From an uncultured Lachnospiraceae bacterium (lineage in GTDB: Bacteria; Bacillota_A; Clostridia; Lachnospirales; Lachnospiraceae), in assembly GCA_902796775.1 (NCBI GenBank), contig CADBQK010000362.1, positions 1 through 5,672 of the forward strand: a stretch of 5,672 nt of DNA. Reading direction: 5' to 3'. The stretch's first letter is position 1, and each line of letters opens with the position of its first letter. The translations under genes and the position numbers were made by a program. Shown one piece after another: positions 4,741 to 5,672 of the stretch. The notes under the pieces were generated by a model. The model saw only the letters and a list, made by a program, of their open reading frames with translations. It ran no database searches and was not told the DNA's origin.

Positions 4741-5672
4741 TTGACCATTTCCGGTGTAAACCAAAGTGCTCAAAAAGAGAGCAATCTTTCTCTTCTGATT
4801 CGTCTCATCCGTGAAAGCACAGATGGTAATGAATGTACACGGGTGCGCCTTGCACAGGAGACAGGACTTACTCAGGCTGCAGTCGGTAAGCTTACTTCTG
4901 AATTGATGGATTGGGGCCTTGTACTTGAGTGCGCCAGCATTGGAAACGGAGTAGGCCGTCGTCCCACTGTTCTTAAGTTGAACAGCAGTCCCTACCGCTG
5001 TCTTGCTATTCGAATAAATCGCGACTACATCAGTGCAGCTGTTTTTGATATCGCCGGAAAGCTGTATAACAGGCAATACTATGCGATCTCGCCGCTCGAA
5101 GGCGCAAGGCACTCTATGCAGCGCGTTTTCCAGCTTGCAGAAGAAATCCTGGAAGCCTCTGATATCCGGCCGATGTGTATCGGTGTAGCTGTCCCGGGAC
5201 CGTATAACTATCTGACCGGGCGGATTTCTTTGATGAGCGGTTTTCCGGGTTGGGATCGCATTGATATCGCGGAGGAGCTGGAGACCCGCTTTCATCTGCC
5301 TGTTGCAGTAGAGCAGGATGCAAACTGCGGAGCCCTGGCGGAAGCCCGGCACGGAGGCTATCCCCGTGACAGCAACATGCTTTATGTTGTCGCTGACCGC
5401 GGCATTGGTGCTGGGCTGATCATCAACGGGGAGCTCTACCGTGGCAACCTGGGATTTGCAGGTGAAATCGGGCACGCAAGCATTAATGCCTTTGGGCCGA
5501 AATGCGAATGCGGCAATATCGGATGTCTGGAATTATACGGATCTACTGTTGCCATGCACAACAAGTACATTCAAAGACTGATCCTGGATCATCAATCTAT
5601 TTCCACGGATCCTAAAATCTCTGTCCAGCAGATCCTGCATTCCGCAAGAAACGGAGATCCTCTTGCTGTGGA
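4741..5672 (+). CDS. ROK-family transcriptional regulator (NagC/XylR type), 3' end missing
   Basis: Probable sugar-responsive repressor of the divergent uptake operon and of itself. From the TTG at 4741 the frame stays open for 310 codons to the window edge; ROK regulators are usually near 400. Residues about 14-65 form a winged helix-turn-helix, with recognition region LAQETGLTQAAVGKLTSEL (37-55) and wing GVGRRPTVL (70-78). The ROK sugar domain follows, with VPGP (151-154), the Asp of EQDANCGALAE (191-201), the GFAGEIGH sugar-contact motif (238-245) and the zinc ligands His245, Cys255, Cys257 and Cys262 (CECGNIGCLE). The ATP-binding DxGxT motif of ROK sugar kinases is replaced by IRINRD (90-95). 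Together with the DNA-binding domain, this marks a regulator rather than a kinase. Zinc and sugar-contact residues are intact, so it should bind a sugar or sugar phosphate. The TTG start suggests modest expression. Confidence 0.93.
   Translation, partial: MTISGVNQSAQKESNLSLLIRLIRESTDGNECTRVRLAQETGLTQAAVGKLTSELMDWGLVLECASIGNGVGRRPTVLKLNSSPYRCLAIRINRDYISAAVFDIAGKLYNRQYYAISPLEGARHSMQRVFQLAEEILEASDIRPMCIGVAVPGPYNYLTGRISLMSGFPGWDRIDIAEELETRFHLPVAVEQDANCGALAEARHGGYPRDSNMLYVVADRGIGAGLIINGELYRGNLGFAGEIGHASINAFGPKCECGNIGCLELYGSTVAMHNKYIQRLILDHQSISTDPKISVQQILHSARNGDPLAV

Noticed and set aside
4699..5475. A 258-codon open frame on the minus strand
   Set aside because: It is antisense to the ROK regulator, whose helix-turn-helix, GFAGEIGH and CxCGxxGC motifs are unmistakable. 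The antisense product resembles no family I know.
4741..5672. ROK protein as a sugar kinase (glucokinase or NagK)
   Set aside because: It has an N-terminal winged helix-turn-helix and lacks the DxGxT ATP-binding motif.

Overview
The window reads as a carbohydrate import and catabolism locus from a Gram-positive bacterium, most likely a Clostridia-type Firmicute. This rests on strong AGGAGG-type ribosome binding sites, near-consensus sigma-A promoters, a lipoprotein solute-binding protein with a Pro/Ala/Glu/Thr linker, and a TTG start on the regulator. The genus cannot be read from this stretch, and GC is roughly 50% over most of it.

Layout. Positions 2-100 (+) hold the last 32 codons of a GC-rich, unrecognised gene, followed by a strong intrinsic terminator (167-205). 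From 261 to 4446, all on the minus strand, lies a four-gene operon. In transcription order it encodes a divergent NagB/glucosamine-6-phosphate-deaminase-like protein (4446-3490), an ABC sugar-binding lipoprotein (3448-2129), a MalF-type permease (2020-1139) and a MalG-type permease (1136-261). A perfect 10-bp hairpin sits between the binding-protein gene and the permeases. No ABC ATPase is present. Divergently, from 4741 to the right edge (+), runs a ROK-family transcriptional regulator, cut off by the window end.

Control region (4447-4740). Two face-away promoters are visible. The operon has TTGACA-18-TATAAT and the regulator has TTGACA-17-TAAACT with an extended -10. Just downstream of each predicted transcription start, and in the same orientation relative to transcription, is a shared box TACTAAnnGCAGTTTA. 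It is the best candidate for the ROK operator, implying that one repressor shuts both promoters until a sugar ligand is bound.

How the genes may work together. The lipoprotein and two permeases would import a sugar or oligosaccharide, using an ATPase encoded elsewhere. The NagB-like enzyme would then act on it, or on a product of it, and the ROK protein would sense a related sugar. The enzyme keeps the NagB catalytic residues (Asp/Asp/His/Glu) but appears to have lost the two elements that hold the substrate phosphate in E. coli NagB. Its substrate may therefore not be an ordinary hexosamine-6-phosphate. This is the most unusual point in the window.
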